A DNA stretch of 6,069 nt from Nitrospirales bacterium (GTDB lineage Bacteria; Nitrospirota; Thermodesulfovibrionia; Thermodesulfovibrionales; Dissulfurispiraceae). The position numbers were made by a program, and so were the translations under genes. Where the stretch lies: assembly GCA_020846375.1 (NCBI GenBank), contig JADLDZ010000381.1:1-6069 (forward strand), read 5' to 3'. Positions within the stretch are counted from its first letter, which is position 1. Every line of letters starts with the position of its first letter. Below are positions 4,919-6,069 of the stretch, one piece after another. The notes under the pieces were generated by a model that had not been told where the DNA came from, did not search any database, and saw nothing but the letters and a program-made list of their open reading frames with translations.

Positions 4919-4935
4919 GGTGTGCGAGACACACC
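4919..4935 (-). terminator. perfect 6-bp hairpin after the oxidoreductase gene
   Basis: GGTGTG (4919-4924) and CACACC (4930-4935) form a perfect stem with a five-base loop, beginning right after the TAA stop of the oxidoreductase gene (minus strand). The following bases are CTCCCCCCTTTCC, pyrimidine-rich but not a T-tract. It may be a non-canonical terminator or a 3'-end stabilising structure. It could equally be a binding site upstream of the GGDEF/EAL promoter. Confidence 0.4.
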
Positions 4936-6069
4936 TTAGGGTTCTCGGGCGTTCACCAGTGCCTCCTGTACGACCTCTGACAGGGAGGGGAAAATGTGCA
5001 TGCTTTCCGTGATGTGGGTGCTTGTCAGGCCTGCCGCCATGGCGGTCACCACCTCCTGGATGAGGAGGGGGGCCTCCGGCCCGATGAGGTGGAACCCGAG
5101 GATCCTCCCGGAGCCCTTCTCCACCACAGCCTTGGCAAATCCCGTCTCTTCCTCCATCGCATTGCCCTTCACGATATCGGAATAGGACGCTCTTCCCACG
5201 AGGACAGTATGGCTCTTGCGTGCCTGCTCTTCCGTCAGGCCCACCGACGCGATCTGTGGGTACGAATAGACGGCGTGAGGGACGAGGGAAAAATCCATTG
5301 CCCTCTTTCGGTCATTGGTGGCGTTATGCCAGGCGATCTCCGCTTCCTTGTCTCCCGAATGGGTGAACATCAGCCGGTCAATCGCGTCTCCCACCGCCCA
5401 GATATTCCGCTTCTCCGTTTCAAGATAGCCATTGACCTTGATATATCCCTTTTCGGTCAGGGAGATGCCGGTATTCTCCCCCTTCAGCGCCTCCGCGTTG
5501 GATTCCCTGCCCGTTGCAATCAGGACCCTTTCGGCAGTGAAGCTCTTTTCCTGTCCTGTCGCTTCCTCTTTTCCCGTTACGGTATGTCCGCCGCTCTTGT
5601 CCCCCTCTACCCCGGTTGCGGTGATGCCGGTATGCACCTCCATGCGCTTCTCCATCTCCTGTCTGAGCAGATCGGATATCTCGGGCTCTTCATGCGGTAC
5701 GAGTTGCCCCCTGTTCTGCAGGATGATGACTTTCGTCCCCATCGAGGCGAAGAAGTGGCCGTATTCCGCCGCAATATACCCGCCGCCCACGATAATCAGG
5801 CTCTCTGGTTTCTCCGTGAGCTGCAAAAGCGTCTCACTCGTCAGGTACCCGGCGGTATCGAGACCTTTGAGGGGTGGGACCGCCTCCCGCGATCCGATGG
5901 CGAGGAAGATTTTCTTGCCCTGTATTCTTTCCCCTCCTGCTTCCAGCGTATATTCATCCACAAACTGAGCCTGATGGTGATAGTAATCGAGGTTTTCGGA
6001 GCCGGCGACCCCCTCTTCCGTTCCCTTGAGGTTCTCCGCAATATACCTCCTCATCCTCTCCATGACCGC
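4936..6069 (-). CDS. FAD/NAD(P) disulfide oxidoreductase, N-terminus cut by window edge
   Basis: This is the C-terminal part of a class I pyridine nucleotide-disulfide oxidoreductase (lipoamide dehydrogenase, glutathione and mycothione reductase superfamily). Residue numbers count from the Met at 6063. The frame stays open to the right edge, so this Met is probably internal. About 80-95 residues are missing relative to the usual 450-470, including the first FAD motif and the redox CxxxxC pair. Visible motifs: LAIGS (54-58); the NAD(P)-binding GGGYIAAE (93-100); VLIATGR (180-186); the second FAD motif with GDA (225-227); the dimerisation domain from about 262 (VPHAVYSYPQIASVGLTEEQ); and the C-terminal catalytic His356-Glu363 pair in HIFPSLSE. 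After the second strand of the NAD domain the sequence reads ILQNRGQ, without the acidic residue typical of NADH enzymes, so NADPH is possible. Such enzymes reduce a disulfide or related substrate using FAD. The exact substrate cannot be assigned without the missing part. Confidence 0.88.
   Translation of the reverse strand, partial: AVMERMRRYIAENLKGTEEGVAGSENLDYYHHQAQFVDEYTLEAGGERIQGKKIFLAIGSREAVPPLKGLDTAGYLTSETLLQLTEKPESLIIVGGGYIAAEYGHFFASMGTKVIILQNRGQLVPHEEPEISDLLRQEMEKRMEVHTGITATGVEGDKSGGHTVTGKEEATGQEKSFTAERVLIATGRESNAEALKGENTGISLTEKGYIKVNGYLETEKRNIWAVGDAIDRLMFTHSGDKEAEIAWHNATNDRKRAMDFSLVPHAVYSYPQIASVGLTEEQARKSHTVLVGRASYSDIVKGNAMEEETGFAKAVVEKGSGRILGFHLIGPEAPLLIQEVVTAMAAGLTSTHITESMHIFPSLSEVVQEALVNAREP

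Noticed and set aside
5432..5968. 178-codon open frame on the plus strand
   Set aside because: It is antisense to the oxidoreductase, whose motifs are continuous through this stretch.

Overview
The window is GC-rich, bacterial-type DNA. Strong AGGAGG-like ribosome binding sites precede the genes, and one gene encodes a complete GAF-PAS-GGDEF-EAL cyclic-di-GMP protein, a class largely confined to bacteria. No marker gene fixes the taxon. The cysteine-rich PAS subtype (CPWC) and the YHS protein recall environmental anaerobes such as Desulfobacterota or Nitrospirota, but this is only a weak lean from memory.

Layout. Positions 1-707 hold no convincing protein gene. They contain a good sigma70-type promoter (TTGACA, 17-base spacer, TATGTT, 102-130). 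Its predicted transcript begins just before a long imperfect inverted repeat (141-326), whose core is a perfect 14-base match (164-177 with 306-319). This may be an unrecognised structured RNA or a small palindromic element. A triple CGGTACT motif, a 14-base palindrome and leader hairpins follow. Positions 708-2560 (+) form a tight three-gene operon of small membrane proteins: a YHS domain joined to a helical region and a C-terminal membrane anchor; a YqjE-like 'phage holin family' protein; and a DUF3618-type protein with two short hydrophobic segments. Positions 2561-2660 are a convergent intergenic gap with weak hairpins. Positions 2661-4793 (-) encode the GGDEF/EAL protein. Positions 4936-6069 (-) encode the C-terminal four fifths of a flavin disulfide oxidoreductase (lipoamide dehydrogenase / glutathione or mycothione reductase superfamily); its N-terminus lies beyond the right edge.

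How the genes work together. The operon resembles in plan the E. coli yqjD-yqjE-yqjK and ElaB group, and the 'nutrient deprivation-induced protein, holin-family, DUF3618' clusters of other bacteria. All of these encode small inner-membrane proteins linked to stress or stationary phase. The YHS head would add a possible metal- or redox-responsive module to that envelope system. The c-di-GMP enzyme is on the opposite strand and probably has its own promoter (TACAAT at 4861-4866), separated by a hairpin from the oxidoreductase gene upstream of it. A functional link between the two halves of the window is not shown by the sequence. The most interesting elements are the YHS fusion within this operon and the uncharacterised inverted-repeat/promoter unit at 102-330.
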